Positions 18,263 to 27,634 of a stretch of 64,000 nt of DNA are shown piece by piece. The DNA comes from Mesorhizobium sp. NZP2298 (GTDB lineage: Bacteria; Pseudomonadota; Alphaproteobacteria; Rhizobiales; Rhizobiaceae): positions 2,678,001-2,742,000 of the forward strand of contig NZ_CP033365.1 of assembly GCF_013170825.1 (NCBI RefSeq). Direction: 5' to 3'. The position numbers were made by a program, and so were the translations under genes. Under the pieces are notes generated by a model that saw only the letters and a list, made by a program, of their open reading frames with translations, was not told where the DNA came from and searched no databases. Every line of letters starts with the position of its first letter. Position 1 is the first letter of the stretch.

Positions 18263-19174
18263 ATGGGTTTTGAGCCAAATGTCAGAGCCGGCCCCCGGCC
18301 GGCTCCCATACCAAATCCATTGGAGTTCCAATGCAATGTCGTGGTTCCCCGTCCTCGCCCGGGGCGCTGGATCGCGGTTGCGATCATCGCGATCATCTCG
18401 CTTCAGGTTGCGGTTGCCGTCGCAAGGAACTCCAATTTTCACTGGGATGTCTACCTTACTTACCTGCTTCACCCGCAGGTGGTGAGGGGGGTCGGGTGGA
18501 CCCTGCTCCTCACTGTGGTTGCGATGGCGACCGCCATCGTCATCGCGGCTTTTCTGGTGATCATGCGCGAGAGCGACAATCCAATCCTTCGCGGGCTGGC
18601 GTATGCGTGGATATGGTTCTTTCGCGGAACACCTGTCTATACACAGCTGCTGTTCTGGGGGCTCTTTGCCGTCTTGTTCCCCAGCCTGAGCATCACGATC
18701 CCTTTCGGTCCCGAGATTATGAGCGTGGATACGAAGTATGTCGTGACGCCGGCTCTGGCAGCGATTTGCGGGCTCGGCTTCAATGAATCCGCCTACCTGA
18801 CAGAGATATTCCGGGCAGGTTTCAATTCGATCGACCGCGGACAAGCCGAAGCGGCTCAGGCGCTCGGCATGCGACCGGCAAAGATCTGGCGGCGGATACT
18901 CATGCCGCAGGCAATGCGCGTGATCATTCCCCCTACCGGCAACGAAACCATCGGAATGCTGAAGATGACATCCTTGGTTCTCGCGGTGCCATTCACGCTG
19001 GACCTGACGTTCGCCACCAATGCCATCGCCAACAGGCTCTACCTGCCGATTCCGCTGCTGATGGTCGCTGGAACCTGGTACCTTGCTGTCACGAGCCTGC
19101 TGATGGTCGGTCAATACTTCCTCGAGCGCCATTTCGGCAAGGGCGCGTCGGTCCATCCGACGCGGGCGGAGTGA
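18263..19174 (+). CDS. Polar amino-acid ABC transporter permease
   Basis: 303 residues, longer than the usual 220-240 because of an extra N-terminal region (about 35 polar, proline-rich residues) before the first membrane helix. [14 protein letters not shown] and the EAA loop [25 protein letters not shown] identify the family. As the only permease gene here it should work as a homodimer. It starts four bases after the receptor stop. Confidence 0.9.
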   Translation: MGFEPNVRAGPRPAPIPNPLEFQCNVVVPRPRPGRWIAVAIIAIISLQVAVAVARNSNFHWDVYLTYLLHPQVVRGVGWTLLLTVVAMATAIVIAAFLVIMRESDNPILRGLAYAWIWFFRGTPVYTQLLFWGLFAVLFPSLSITIPFGPEIMSVDTKYVVTPALAAICGLGFNESAYLTEIFRAGFNSIDRGQAEAAQALGMRPAKIWRRILMPQAMRVIIPPTGNETIGMLKMTSLVLAVPFTLDLTFATNAIANRLYLPIPLLMVAGTWYLAVTSLLMVGQYFLERHFGKGASVHPTRAE

Positions 19175-19178
19175 TCCG

Positions 19179-19955
19179 ATGGAGGCGAGTATCTCCGGCT
19201 TCTGCGTGGAAATGCATAACATTCACAAATTCTATGGCGCGGTCCATGCGCTCAAAGGCGTGGAGCTGCGGGTGAAACGTGGCGAAGTCTGCGTTGCGAT
19301 CGGCCCCTCCGGCTCCGGCAAATCGACGCTTCTGCGCTGTATCAACCAGTTGGAGAGCATCTCGGCGGGTCGCGTTTTCGTGAAGGGCGAGTTGCAGGGA
19401 TTCGTGGAGCGGGGCGGTCGTTTCCACCCCCTACCGCCAAGTCGGGTGGCAGCCCAGCGGCGCTCGACCGGCATGGTGTTCCAGCGCTTCAACCTGTTTC
19501 CTCACATGACCGCCCTCGAAAACGTGATGGAGGGGCCCCTCCATGTGAAGGGTTGGTCGCGGGAGCGGACGAAAGCCAAGGCCACTGAACTGCTCACGCG
19601 GGTGGGGCTTAATGGACTCGGAGGTCGATATCCCGCACACCTGTCCGGTGGACAGCAGCAGCGTGTCGCCATCGCGCGCGCGCTCGCCATGGAGCCGGAA
19701 GTGATGCTCTTTGACGAGCCAACCTCCGCGCTCGATCCCGAACTCGTCGGCGAGGTCCTGGACGTCATAAAGGATCTGGCACAAAGCGGTATCACGATGG
19801 TCGTGGTGACGCACGAGATCGGATTTGCACGCGAAGTCGGCAATCACCTGGTTTTCATGGATCAGGGACAGATCGTTGAGGAAGGGCATCCAAGGGCGGT
19901 ACTCGCCAGTCCGAAGAACCCGCGAACGGTCGCTTTCCTCTCTAAGGTGCTGTGA
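19179..19955 (+). CDS. Polar amino-acid ABC transporter ATP-binding protein
   Basis: 258 residues. Walker [10 protein letters not shown], signature [15 protein letters not shown], Walker [13 protein letters not shown] and the switch His in VVTHEIGFA are intact. It is of the GlnQ/HisP type and powers the importer encoded by the two preceding genes. An insert of about 15 residues after the first strand set ([19 protein letters not shown]) is longer than in GlnQ. It may also energise the ATPase-less importer at 7.5-10 kb. Confidence 0.92.
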   Translation: MEASISGFCVEMHNIHKFYGAVHALKGVELRVKRGEVCVAIGPSGSGKSTLLRCINQLESISAGRVFVKGELQGFVERGGRFHPLPPSRVAAQRRSTGMVFQRFNLFPHMTALENVMEGPLHVKGWSRERTKAKATELLTRVGLNGLGGRYPAHLSGGQQQRVAIARALAMEPEVMLFDEPTSALDPELVGEVLDVIKDLAQSGITMVVVTHEIGFAREVGNHLVFMDQGQIVEEGHPRAVLASPKNPRTVAFLSKVL

Positions 19956-20051
19956 GGGGAGGCCATGACTGAAGCAGGTAACGGGATCGGGTCTCGCCAT
20001 CCTTCTGAATTCGCCCGGAAGCAAGCTGACACGCGGGAATGTCCGTGCACC

Positions 20052-20927
20052 TCAGAGCGCCGCCCGAAGATCGTCGAGGAATTCCGCAAGAATTCGGGAG
20101 GGAAGGCGATTGGGTGGCCTGATCAGCAGTGTCCGAAAGTAGAGTGCGGGCTCGAACGGCCGCAATGTCAGTCCGCGGCCCTCATAGGGCTCAGCGGTCA
20201 GAGGATCGACCAGGCCGACGCCAATGCCGGCGGCCACCATCGCGCAGATCGTCGTCGAATAAGGCGTTTCCATTACGGTTCGGATTGCGACGCCGGCTTC
20301 ATTGAAAACGTGCTCGGCATCGCGTCGCGTCGTGTCTTCGCGAGCGAGAGCGATAAACGGATAACCCGCAAGATCCATTGGGCGAATGACGTCCAACGCC
20401 TCGAGCGGATGTCCCTTGGGCACCGCCACCGCCACGGGAAAGCGCGCAAACTCCGTTGCCTCGACCCCGGTGCGATCGATCTCGTCGGCGACGATCCCGA
20501 GATCGAACTGACCCGAAGCGACCAGATCGCGCACGTTGGAGGACATACGTGCCTGGAAGGTCACAGCGACGTTTGGGTTGCGGTCCATAAAAGCGTGAAG
20601 AGCACGCGGGAGAACGTTTGTCGACAACGCCGAAAGAGAAGCGATTCTCAGTTCGCCGGAACCATAATCCCGAATGCGGGCGGCCGCCCCCCTCAGATGG
20701 CTCAGGCCGAGAAAAGCCTGTTCGACCTCACGGAAGAAAAGCTGTCCCTCGGGCGTAGGGTGCAGTCTGCCCTTGATCCTTTGGAAGAGATCGAAACCAA
20801 GCGAACGCTCCAGCTCCTGGATACTTTTGCTGATCGCCGGCTGGGACACATGCAAAACATCAGCCGCGCGCGCCGTGGTTCCGTTGGTCATGACTACCCG
20901 GAAGACCTCAACCTGCCGAAGATTCAT
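20052..20927 (-). CDS. LysR family transcriptional regulator
   Basis: 291 residues from ATG 20927, preceded on its strand by GGTTGGGGGG. An open extension to 21047 was rejected. The HTH is at the start (MNLRQVEVFRVVMTNGT, then AADVLHVSQPAISKSIQ), with the effector domain from about residue 90. It is transcribed divergently from the lyase-dipeptidase-aspartase genes, with 102 bases between the two starts. That is the classic LysR arrangement, so it very likely controls them. Confidence 0.88.
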   Translation of the reverse strand: MNLRQVEVFRVVMTNGTTARAADVLHVSQPAISKSIQELERSLGFDLFQRIKGRLHPTPEGQLFFREVEQAFLGLSHLRGAAARIRDYGSGELRIASLSALSTNVLPRALHAFMDRNPNVAVTFQARMSSNVRDLVASGQFDLGIVADEIDRTGVEATEFARFPVAVAVPKGHPLEALDVIRPMDLAGYPFIALAREDTTRRDAEHVFNEAGVAIRTVMETPYSTTICAMVAAGIGVGLVDPLTAEPYEGRGLTLRPFEPALYFRTLLIRPPNRLPSRILAEFLDDLRAAL

Positions 20928-21029
20928 GGACCCCCCAACCAATAACTTTCGCGAATAGCAATGCCGCAAAAGCATATGCCTTTCGATCGATTTCCTAAAG
21001 TGTTCGCAGCCATTTTGAAAGGCGCTCTC

Positions 21030-22241
21030 ATGAACGATCTCACCCAATGCGTTCTAACGCCCGATGTGCCGACCGACGGATTTGTTTCTCTTGGCGTTGG
21101 AGTGCACCGCGCTTCAACCATCGTATTCGCGAATGCCGCCGCCTATGCGTCACGCGGCGACCGTGGGCATCAGGGCTATTCCTACGGCCTTTACGGCACA
21201 CCGACCACCCGAACGCTTGAAGCGAAGATCACGAGCCTGGAAGGTGGGGTCTGGAGTTTCCTCACGCCATCGGGGCAGGCGGCAAATGCCCTTGCCGTCA
21301 TGCCGTTTCTGACCACGGGCGATCATGTCCTGATCGCGGACACCGCCTACCCGCCAATGCGGGACTTCGCGGAATCCGACCTGCGCCGCCTGGGCGTGGA
21401 TGTGGAATTCTTCGACCCGCTTTCTCCGGAGGATGTCGCGTCGAAAATGCGGACCAGAACGCGGATCGTCTGGTGTGAAAGCCCTGGATCGACGACGATG
21501 GAAATCCTTGACCTGCCGAAAATCGCGGCGATCGCTCACCAAGGGGGAGCGCTGGTCGGCTTCGACAACACATGGGCGACGCCGCTTAACTTCAAGCCGC
21601 TCGAACACGGCGCCGACATCGTCACAGAAGCGCTTACCAAGTTCGTCTCGGGCCATTCCGATGTTCTGATGGGCTCGATCACCGTGAGCGACGCCGCGCT
21701 CATAAAACCTATCCGTTCCCTGATGGGAAGAATGGGCATCGGTGTCTCGGCGGACGATGCCTCGCTTGTCCTGCGCGGCTTTGAAACCCTGGGGGTGCGT
21801 CTTCGTCACTCCGAGAGGGTGGCTCTCGATTTCGCCCGCAGGCTTGCAGGCCATCCTCTCGTCGAGCGCCTGCTGCATCCGGCGCTTGAAACCTCCCCCG
21901 GGCATGAAATCTGGAAACGCGACTTCCTCGGTTCGAGCGGAGTCTTCAGCATCCTTTTCAAGGGCAGCGCGTCCCGGCATGTCGAGGCCGCGCTCGATGC
22001 TTTGGAGGTCTTCGCCATTGGCGCGTCCTGGGGTGGAACCCGCAGCCTTGCCGCGCCGATGTCGATCGACGGTTTCCGCAGCGCGGCACCATGGGCCGGA
22101 CCGGATATCATACTGCGCCTGAGCATCGGACTTGAGGACGAGCATGAACTCTGGGCCGATATCGAACGACTTTTGACAAGCATCGAGGCACGGCAAAGCA
22201 AGAAGCATGAAGCGCCTCTAAAGGCCACTCGTCATGGCTGA
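21030..22241 (+). CDS. Cystathionine beta-lyase-like PLP enzyme (Cys/Met metabolism family)
   Basis: 403 residues from ATG 21030, preceded by GAAAGG. A 23-codon extension to 20961 is possible but would invade the LysR promoter. Family marks: YSYGLYGTPTT, which binds the PLP phosphate across the dimer, Asp179 in VGFDNTWATP, and Lys204 in TEALTKFVSGHSD, which is the PLP lysine. Enzymes of this family cleave C-S or C-C bonds beside amino acids. It heads a likely operon with a dipeptidase and an aspartase, and LysR is divergent. Confidence 0.87.
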   Translation: MNDLTQCVLTPDVPTDGFVSLGVGVHRASTIVFANAAAYASRGDRGHQGYSYGLYGTPTTRTLEAKITSLEGGVWSFLTPSGQAANALAVMPFLTTGDHVLIADTAYPPMRDFAESDLRRLGVDVEFFDPLSPEDVASKMRTRTRIVWCESPGSTTMEILDLPKIAAIAHQGGALVGFDNTWATPLNFKPLEHGADIVTEALTKFVSGHSDVLMGSITVSDAALIKPIRSLMGRMGIGVSADDASLVLRGFETLGVRLRHSERVALDFARRLAGHPLVERLLHPALETSPGHEIWKRDFLGSSGVFSILFKGSASRHVEAALDALEVFAIGASWGGTRSLAAPMSIDGFRSAAPWAGPDIILRLSIGLEDEHELWADIERLLTSIEARQSKKHEAPLKATRHG

Positions 22242-22286
22242 CAGTTCCCCGAAGGCCGCAGCCAAATAATCATCAGGTGATCACGC

Positions 22287-23735
22287 ATGCCGAATTTGCA
22301 AAGTACGCTTCGTACCGTCGATGACAATTTCGACGTCTCGGTGCGCAAACTCTTGGAGTTGATTTCTATCCCGTCGATTTCGAGCGAGGCTTCGGGGCTG
22401 GCAGGTATCGTCCGCGCGGCCGAGTGGCTCAAGCGGGAGTTGTCGGCCATGGGGCTTTCCGTGGAGATCATCGAGACGAAGGGGCATCCCGTTATCCTTG
22501 CCCATTCTTTGGCGGGCCAGCGGACCAGACATCCGAGGCTGCTGTTTTACGGACACTACGATGTGCAGCCTGTCGGCGATCTGAACCAGTGGCAACATCC
22601 TCCCTTCGAGCCACGCGTGATGGAGGAAGATGGCATCCACAATTTCTACGGCCGCGGCGCGTCCGACAGCAAAAGCCAGTTCTGGACCGTCATTGAGGCG
22701 CTGCGCGCATGGAGGGCCGCCCGGGGCAGCTTTCCGGCAGATATCGTCGTGATGCTGGAGGGAGAAGAGGAGGCAGGCTCGCCGAGCCTGCCGGAATTCA
22801 TCGACGCGCATCGACATGATCTTCGATGCGACGTCGCATTTATCTGCGATGCCGAGATGTGGTCACCGACACAGCCCGCGATCACGACCCAGCTCAAAGG
22901 GCTGGTCCACGAGCGGGTGACGATCTTTGCTCCCAATCCCGACCTTCACTCAGGTCACTATGGCGCCGTGGCCGCCAATCCCATCCGCATATTGAGCGAC
23001 ATTCTGGCCGGCATTCATGACGAAGCCGGGCGAGTGACCATCGGGGGCTTCTATGACGACGTGTCCGAAATCCCGGATAGGCTGCGCCAACGATGGCGGC
23101 AGCTGGCGCAGGACGCCGGCCGGTTCGAAGAGGTCGACCTGAGCGGCGGCGTAACGGAAAAAGGATACTCCACGCTGGAAGCGATGTGGGGACGTCCTAC
23201 TGTCGACATCAACGGCATCACCGGTGGAAACCAGGGGCCGGCCGAACGGTCGGTCCTGCCAGGAAGCGCAACAGCCCGTCTTTCGTTCCGGCTCGTATGC
23301 GGACAACAACCGGAAAAGGTCCGCGCCGGATTCAGAGCTTATGTCAAATCAGAGCTTCCCAGGGGTTGCACTGTGGAATTCGAAGGGGCGGGAGGCAGTT
23401 CGGCGGTGGTCCTGTCGCAGGACAGTCCGTTTCTCGCTGCCGCCGCGCGCGGACTGGAACAGGAGTGGGAAAGTCCTGCCATTCTGAGAGGAACGGGCGG
23501 AGCGATACCGCTGGTGCAACAACTCAGCGAGGTTCTCGATGCGGAATGCGTCGTCATCGGCTTCATATTGCCGGGCGACGCCATCCATGCTCCAGACGAA
23601 CGTTACGATACTCGGCGTCTTCGCAAAGGGATTCGCAGTTGGATACGGATCTTCGAAGAGATCCAACGGGAATCCTCCAGGGACATGCTCGACCAACGGC
23701 TTGCAACGAGCCAGCACGACGGCAGGCCGGAATAA
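22287..23735 (+). CDS. M20 family dipeptidase/carboxypeptidase
   Basis: 482 residues, the length of the M20 dipeptidases of the CNDP/Dug1 type. Zinc-site residues are visible: His90 and Asp92 in FYGHYDVQP, the bridging Asp127 in GRGASDSK, the Glu pair at 161-162 in EGEEEAGS, Asp189 in ICDAE, and a late His in DAIHAPDE. It has no signal peptide and is therefore cytoplasmic. It would release free amino acids from an imported dipeptide or acylated amino acid for the flanking lyase genes. Confidence 0.88.
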   Translation: MPNLQSTLRTVDDNFDVSVRKLLELISIPSISSEASGLAGIVRAAEWLKRELSAMGLSVEIIETKGHPVILAHSLAGQRTRHPRLLFYGHYDVQPVGDLNQWQHPPFEPRVMEEDGIHNFYGRGASDSKSQFWTVIEALRAWRAARGSFPADIVVMLEGEEEAGSPSLPEFIDAHRHDLRCDVAFICDAEMWSPTQPAITTQLKGLVHERVTIFAPNPDLHSGHYGAVAANPIRILSDILAGIHDEAGRVTIGGFYDDVSEIPDRLRQRWRQLAQDAGRFEEVDLSGGVTEKGYSTLEAMWGRPTVDINGITGGNQGPAERSVLPGSATARLSFRLVCGQQPEKVRAGFRAYVKSELPRGCTVEFEGAGGSSAVVLSQDSPFLAAAARGLEQEWESPAILRGTGGAIPLVQQLSEVLDAECVVIGFILPGDAIHAPDERYDTRRLRKGIRSWIRIFEEIQRESSRDMLDQRLATSQHDGRPE

Positions 23736-23815
23736 GAAAATCAGTGAAACCCCTTGAATCCCGTGGCTTCCGCCAAACCGGCGGAGAGTTTTTGCATTCT
23801 TCAACTGGACGCAGA

Positions 23816-25216
23816 ATGCCGGCCTCCCGCATAGACACCGATAGCCTTGGGCCGCGACAATTGCCTGAGGACGCGCTTTACGGCGCGGCCACCATGCGCG
23901 CGCATGACAATTTCGACATCTCCTCCCGCAAGCTGGGCGATGCGCCGGAATTGCTGACCGCGCTCGCGCAGATCAAGCACGCCGCTGCGGCTGCCAACCG
24001 CGATGTCGGCGTACTGCGACCCGACATCGCCGATGCGATCATCGCGGCATCGATCGAAGTCGCGAACGGGCTGCACGCCGATCAATTCATCGTCGACTTG
24101 CTGGAGGGGTCCGGCGGCACATCAATCAACATGAACATCAACGAGGTCGTCGCAAACAGGGCGCTGCAACTGTTGGGCGATGCGCCCGGTCATTACGACC
24201 GCGTGCATCCGAACGATCATGTCAATGCCGGCCAGTCGACCAATGACGTCGTACCGTCGGCCATAAAGCTCGCGGTCCATGAAAAGTCCGGCAGGCTCAT
24301 AGACGTCCTGGCGCATCTCGCGGACGCGCTGGACGACCGCGCCGAAGCGTTCAAGGATGTGCTGAGACTCGGCCGGACCTGCATGCAGGCGGCGCAACCT
24401 ATGCGCCTTGGCCAGGCTTTCGGCGGTTATGCAGCGGCTATCCGCCGACTCATCGTGAAGCTGCTCGGCGCCCGTGACGAGATGCTGACCTTACCCCTCG
24501 GCGGAACAGCCATCGGCACCGGGCTTGGCTCGGCGCCCGGCTACCGCAGCGCGATCTACAGCCATCTGCGTGAGATCGTTGGCGCCGACGTTCGCCCGGG
24601 CGAGAACATGTTCGACGCCATGCAGAACGCCGATGGCTTTGCAAGGATCTCCTCCGAAATTCGCATCTGCGCCGAGGTGATCGGAAAAATCGCTTCGGAC
24701 CTCATCATACTCTCCTCGGCTTTGGACGGGGGCCCGGGAGAACTGCGGCTTCCCTCGGCGCAGCCCGGTTCCTCGATCATGCCTGGCAAGATCAACCCGG
24801 TGCTGCCTATGATGATGCAGCAGGTCGCGTTCGCCGTGGTGGGTAACGACGCCGTGGTGTCGCTGGCATCGCTCCAGGGACAGCTCGAGATCAATCACTT
24901 TGAGCCTGTCATTGCATCGCGCCTCTTTGATTCCATTGACCTCCTTGCGAAATCGACGCGTATCTTCGCGGATCGCTGTGTCGCCGGCATCGAGGTCGAC
25001 CGTGACCAATGCCTGAAGAACCTGATGTCCTCCGCAGCCCTCGCGACCGTCTTTGTTCCGAAGCTTGGTTACACAAAGGTATCAAAGCTGGTGCACTCGT
25101 CGGCTACGGACCAGCGGCCTTTCATCGATCTCGCCATCGAGCAGGGATTGCTGACCCACGAGCAGGTGCTCGACCTGTTGCGCGAAAGTACGGACTACCA
25201 ACAGGACGCCGTGTGA
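23816..25216 (+). CDS. Aspartate ammonia-lyase-like protein (aspartase/fumarase class II superfamily)
   Basis: 466 residues from ATG 23816. The frame is open much further upstream through the dipeptidase gene, but only this ATG precedes family sequence. The superfamily signature GSSIMPGKINP begins at residue 318, with catalytic Ser319. GSGGTSINMNINEV and HPNDHVNAGQSTNDV also match aspartase and class II fumarase. Between those two the aspartase reading is favoured by the amino-acid setting, but fumarase or another C-N lyase cannot be excluded. It forms fumarate and an amine from an aspartate-type substrate. Confidence 0.85.
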   Translation: MPASRIDTDSLGPRQLPEDALYGAATMRAHDNFDISSRKLGDAPELLTALAQIKHAAAAANRDVGVLRPDIADAIIAASIEVANGLHADQFIVDLLEGSGGTSINMNINEVVANRALQLLGDAPGHYDRVHPNDHVNAGQSTNDVVPSAIKLAVHEKSGRLIDVLAHLADALDDRAEAFKDVLRLGRTCMQAAQPMRLGQAFGGYAAAIRRLIVKLLGARDEMLTLPLGGTAIGTGLGSAPGYRSAIYSHLREIVGADVRPGENMFDAMQNADGFARISSEIRICAEVIGKIASDLIILSSALDGGPGELRLPSAQPGSSIMPGKINPVLPMMMQQVAFAVVGNDAVVSLASLQGQLEINHFEPVIASRLFDSIDLLAKSTRIFADRCVAGIEVDRDQCLKNLMSSAALATVFVPKLGYTKVSKLVHSSATDQRPFIDLAIEQGLLTHEQVLDLLRESTDYQQDAV

Positions 25217-25602
25217 GCCGCTATCCGGCTTGCGTCTGATTGTGCTGCCCTCGTCTCCCGGCGTGTTGGAGAGCTGCGGCGTAAAATAGTGTGCAAGAAG
25301 GCGGCTTTGCTTCGAGCCGCAAAACTGTCACTCAAAGGCTGCGGCCCAATCTCCGCACCTATTTCGGCCGGCCGGAATCAGGTGGGCAGACATCACAGGA
25401 AGAAGGTCTCGGCAGCTCCAACGCCGATCTCGCGATGCCGCCAACAAGTCGCCTGCTGCATCCACCAAAGGTCGTGCTTCGTTCAAATCCTGGTGGGCTT
25501 CGCGGGACTGCCGCGTCAATGGCATGAAGTGCCAAGGCAACACCATGGCTGGACCATCAAGCCGCCGGCACACGAACTCAGCGTCCTCGGCCTATAATGG
25601 CA
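25217..25602. other. Intergenic region between aspartase and oxidase genes (converging)
   Basis: 386 bases between two converging genes. Several short frames exist but none has a recognisable product or good start. A small inverted repeat (GCGGCT at 25301-25306, AGCCGC at 25315-25320) is followed by A rather than T, so it is not a convincing terminator for the aspartase message. Nothing else was identified. Confidence 0.4.
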
Positions 25603-26892
25603 TCAAGAGCTTCGATCCTTGAAACGGTTCCAGATGTGCATGCGGTTGGCGACCTGCACGGCGACCGGATGGAACGGAACCGGTTTCATGTTGGTGACCG
25701 GCAAAGGCATCTGCTCGTCCCGGCGCCGGCCTGCTGCCCAGCGGCCGATTTCCTGGCCAAGCGACATTGCCAGTGCCACGCCGCGGCCGGAATAGACGCC
25801 GCCAAACACGAGGCCGGGCGCCAGGCGATAGAGGCGAGGCCTGCGATCAGGCACCACGGCAAAGGTGCCATGCCAGTATTCCACGAGCGCCGGTTCGCCG
25901 CCGAATGCGTGAAAAGCCTTGCCCAGCATGCTCGAGACCTTGGCGCGACCGCGGTCGGCCTCGTCGAACCAGAATGTATGCGTGCCGCCGCTCACCAGCC
26001 GGCCGTCGACGTCGTAGTGGAAATAGCGGATGTCGTTGCGCATGTCGGACACTGCGGGGTTGCCGACAAGGATCCTGGTGCGCAAGCCTTCCGGCAGCGG
26101 GTTTGTCGCGGCCTGGAAGACCTTGAACGGCATCAGTGTCTTCTTCAGCCCAGGCCAGAGGTCGCCGGTAAGCGCATTCGTGGCAAGTACCACTTCTGGC
26201 GCCGTGACGCTTCCCGTTGCGGTGAGGACGCGCCAGCCGCCTTCCACCTTCTCGATGCGAGTCGCCGGGGAGTTCTCGAAGATGGTCACGCCTTCGCGCT
26301 CAAGGGCGCCGGCAAGGCCAATGGTCATGGCGAACGGATTGATGTGGCCGGAATTGTGCACCATCCAGCCGCCGAGATAGGGGCTGCCGATGCGCGCGGT
26401 GGCCTCGGCCCGGTCAAGCCAGGAGACATTGGCGCCGAAGGCTTTCCACTCCTCGTAGAACTGGCGCGCGCGGGCAAGCGTGGCGTCGGTGTGCGCGGGC
26501 TGGATCCAGCCTTCCTGAACCTGGTGGGCGTCGATGTTGAAGCGCTGCATCAGGCCGAAGGCGACGCCGGCCGCATCCGCAACCATCCGATTGTAGCGCT
26601 CACCGATCGTCTTGCCGTAGACCGCCTCGAACTCCGCCGGCGAGGCCTTGGAATGGTGGGAGATGACAAGGCCGTTGTTGCGGCCCGACGCCGCCGATCC
26701 GATCTCGTTGCTCTCGAGCAGGATGACGTTGACGCCGCTGTCGCGCGCGCCGAGTGCCGCGGCCATGCCGGTGAAGCCGCCGCCGACCACCAGCACGTCC
26801 GTCTTCAGCTCGCCTTGCAGTGCCGGTGCGGCTGGGCGCCTGTTCGCGGTCTTGCGCCACAGATGCGGCGTCTTCCAGTCGACCTCAAACAT
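25603..26892 (-). CDS. DAO-family FAD-dependent oxidoreductase (PuuB-like)
   Basis: 429 residues. The FAD site VLVVGGGFTGMAAAL (residues 33-47) and ASGRNNGLV, followed far downstream by VFGGVYSGRGVALA, match the gamma-glutamylputrescine oxidase/amine oxidoreductase branch of the DAO family. It would oxidise an amine or amino acid carried in by the importer, whose last gene it overlaps by 8 bases at the livF-type stop. It is thus the final gene of the importer operon and part of the GTGTCGACAC regulon. Confidence 0.87.
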   Translation of the reverse strand: MFEVDWKTPHLWRKTANRRPAAPALQGELKTDVLVVGGGFTGMAAALGARDSGVNVILLESNEIGSAASGRNNGLVISHHSKASPAEFEAVYGKTIGERYNRMVADAAGVAFGLMQRFNIDAHQVQEGWIQPAHTDATLARARQFYEEWKAFGANVSWLDRAEATARIGSPYLGGWMVHNSGHINPFAMTIGLAGALEREGVTIFENSPATRIEKVEGGWRVLTATGSVTAPEVVLATNALTGDLWPGLKKTLMPFKVFQAATNPLPEGLRTRILVGNPAVSDMRNDIRYFHYDVDGRLVSGGTHTFWFDEADRGRAKVSSMLGKAFHAFGGEPALVEYWHGTFAVVPDRRPRLYRLAPGLVFGGVYSGRGVALAMSLGQEIGRWAAGRRRDEQMPLPVTNMKPVPFHPVAVQVANRMHIWNRFKDRSS

Positions 26893-27634
26893 GAAGGACG
26901 TCCTCGCTGGCGCCGCCGAGATAGTGTTCCCTCAGGGCCGAATGCGCGGCCATTTCCTGCGCCGGGCCATGCAGCTTCACCTTGCCGGTGTTGAGCAGGT
27001 AGGCGTAGTCGCCGCATTCGAGCGCAAGCTGAACGTTCTGCTCGACGAGCAGGATCGAAATGCCGTTGCGCGACAGGTCGAGGATGATGCGGAAGATCTG
27101 GTGGACGATCTTCGGGGCGAGACCGAGAGATGGTTCGTCCAGCATCAGAAGCTTCGGCTCGGCCATCAGCGCGCGGCCGATCGCCAGCATCTGCTGCTGG
27201 CCGCCGGACATGCGGCTTGCCATGCCGTTGCGCCGTTCCTTGAGCACCGGAAACAGCTCGAACACCTCGGCGCGCAACGCCTCGAAACTCTTCCCGCCGC
27301 GACCGATATGGGCCGCGACCATGTTTTCCTCCACCGTCAGGCGCTGGAAGATCTGCCGGCCTTCCGGGCAGTGGGTGATGCCGAGACGCACGACCTGTTC
27401 GGGGCGCATCCCGGTGATGTCACGGCCCTCGAACGCGATGCTGCCGGCGGTGGGCCGCGCAACGCCGGAGATCGAGTTGAGCAGCGTCGTCTTGCCGGCG
27501 CCGTTGGGACCCAGGATGACGACGATCTCGTGCGGATCGACGTCAATGCTGATGTCCTCAAGAACGCCGACGCGCCCGTATCCCGAGCTGAGCCCGGCGA
27601 TCCTGAGCAGCGGCTCGGATGTCGTCGATGTCAT
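26885..27634 (-). CDS. Branched-chain amino-acid type ABC transporter ATPase (LivF-like)
   Basis: 249 residues. Walker A LGPNGAGKTT, signature MSGGQQQMLAIGRAL, Walker B LLMLDEPSLGL. The ATG at 27634 lies inside the livG-type gene, giving a 77-base overlap. No other start exists before Walker A, so the overlap is real. With LivG, LivM, LivH and the receptor it forms a hydrophobic amino-acid/amide importer of the HAAT class. Confidence 0.9.
   Translation of the reverse strand: MTSTTSEPLLRIAGLSSGYGRVGVLEDISIDVDPHEIVVILGPNGAGKTTLLNSISGVARPTAGSIAFEGRDITGMRPEQVVRLGITHCPEGRQIFQRLTVEENMVAAHIGRGGKSFEALRAEVFELFPVLKERRNGMASRMSGGQQQMLAIGRALMAEPKLLMLDEPSLGLAPKIVHQIFRIILDLSRNGISILLVEQNVQLALECGDYAYLLNTGKVKLHGPAQEMAAHSALREHYLGGASEDVLHV

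Noticed and set aside
23093..23815. 240-codon N-terminal extension of the aspartase frame
   Set aside because: It overlaps the M20 dipeptidase gene out of phase and has no aspartase-like sequence. ATG 23816 starts the real domain.
25301..25320. Inverted repeat as terminator after aspartase
   Set aside because: The stem is only six pairs with an eight-base loop and is followed by A residues on the plus strand.
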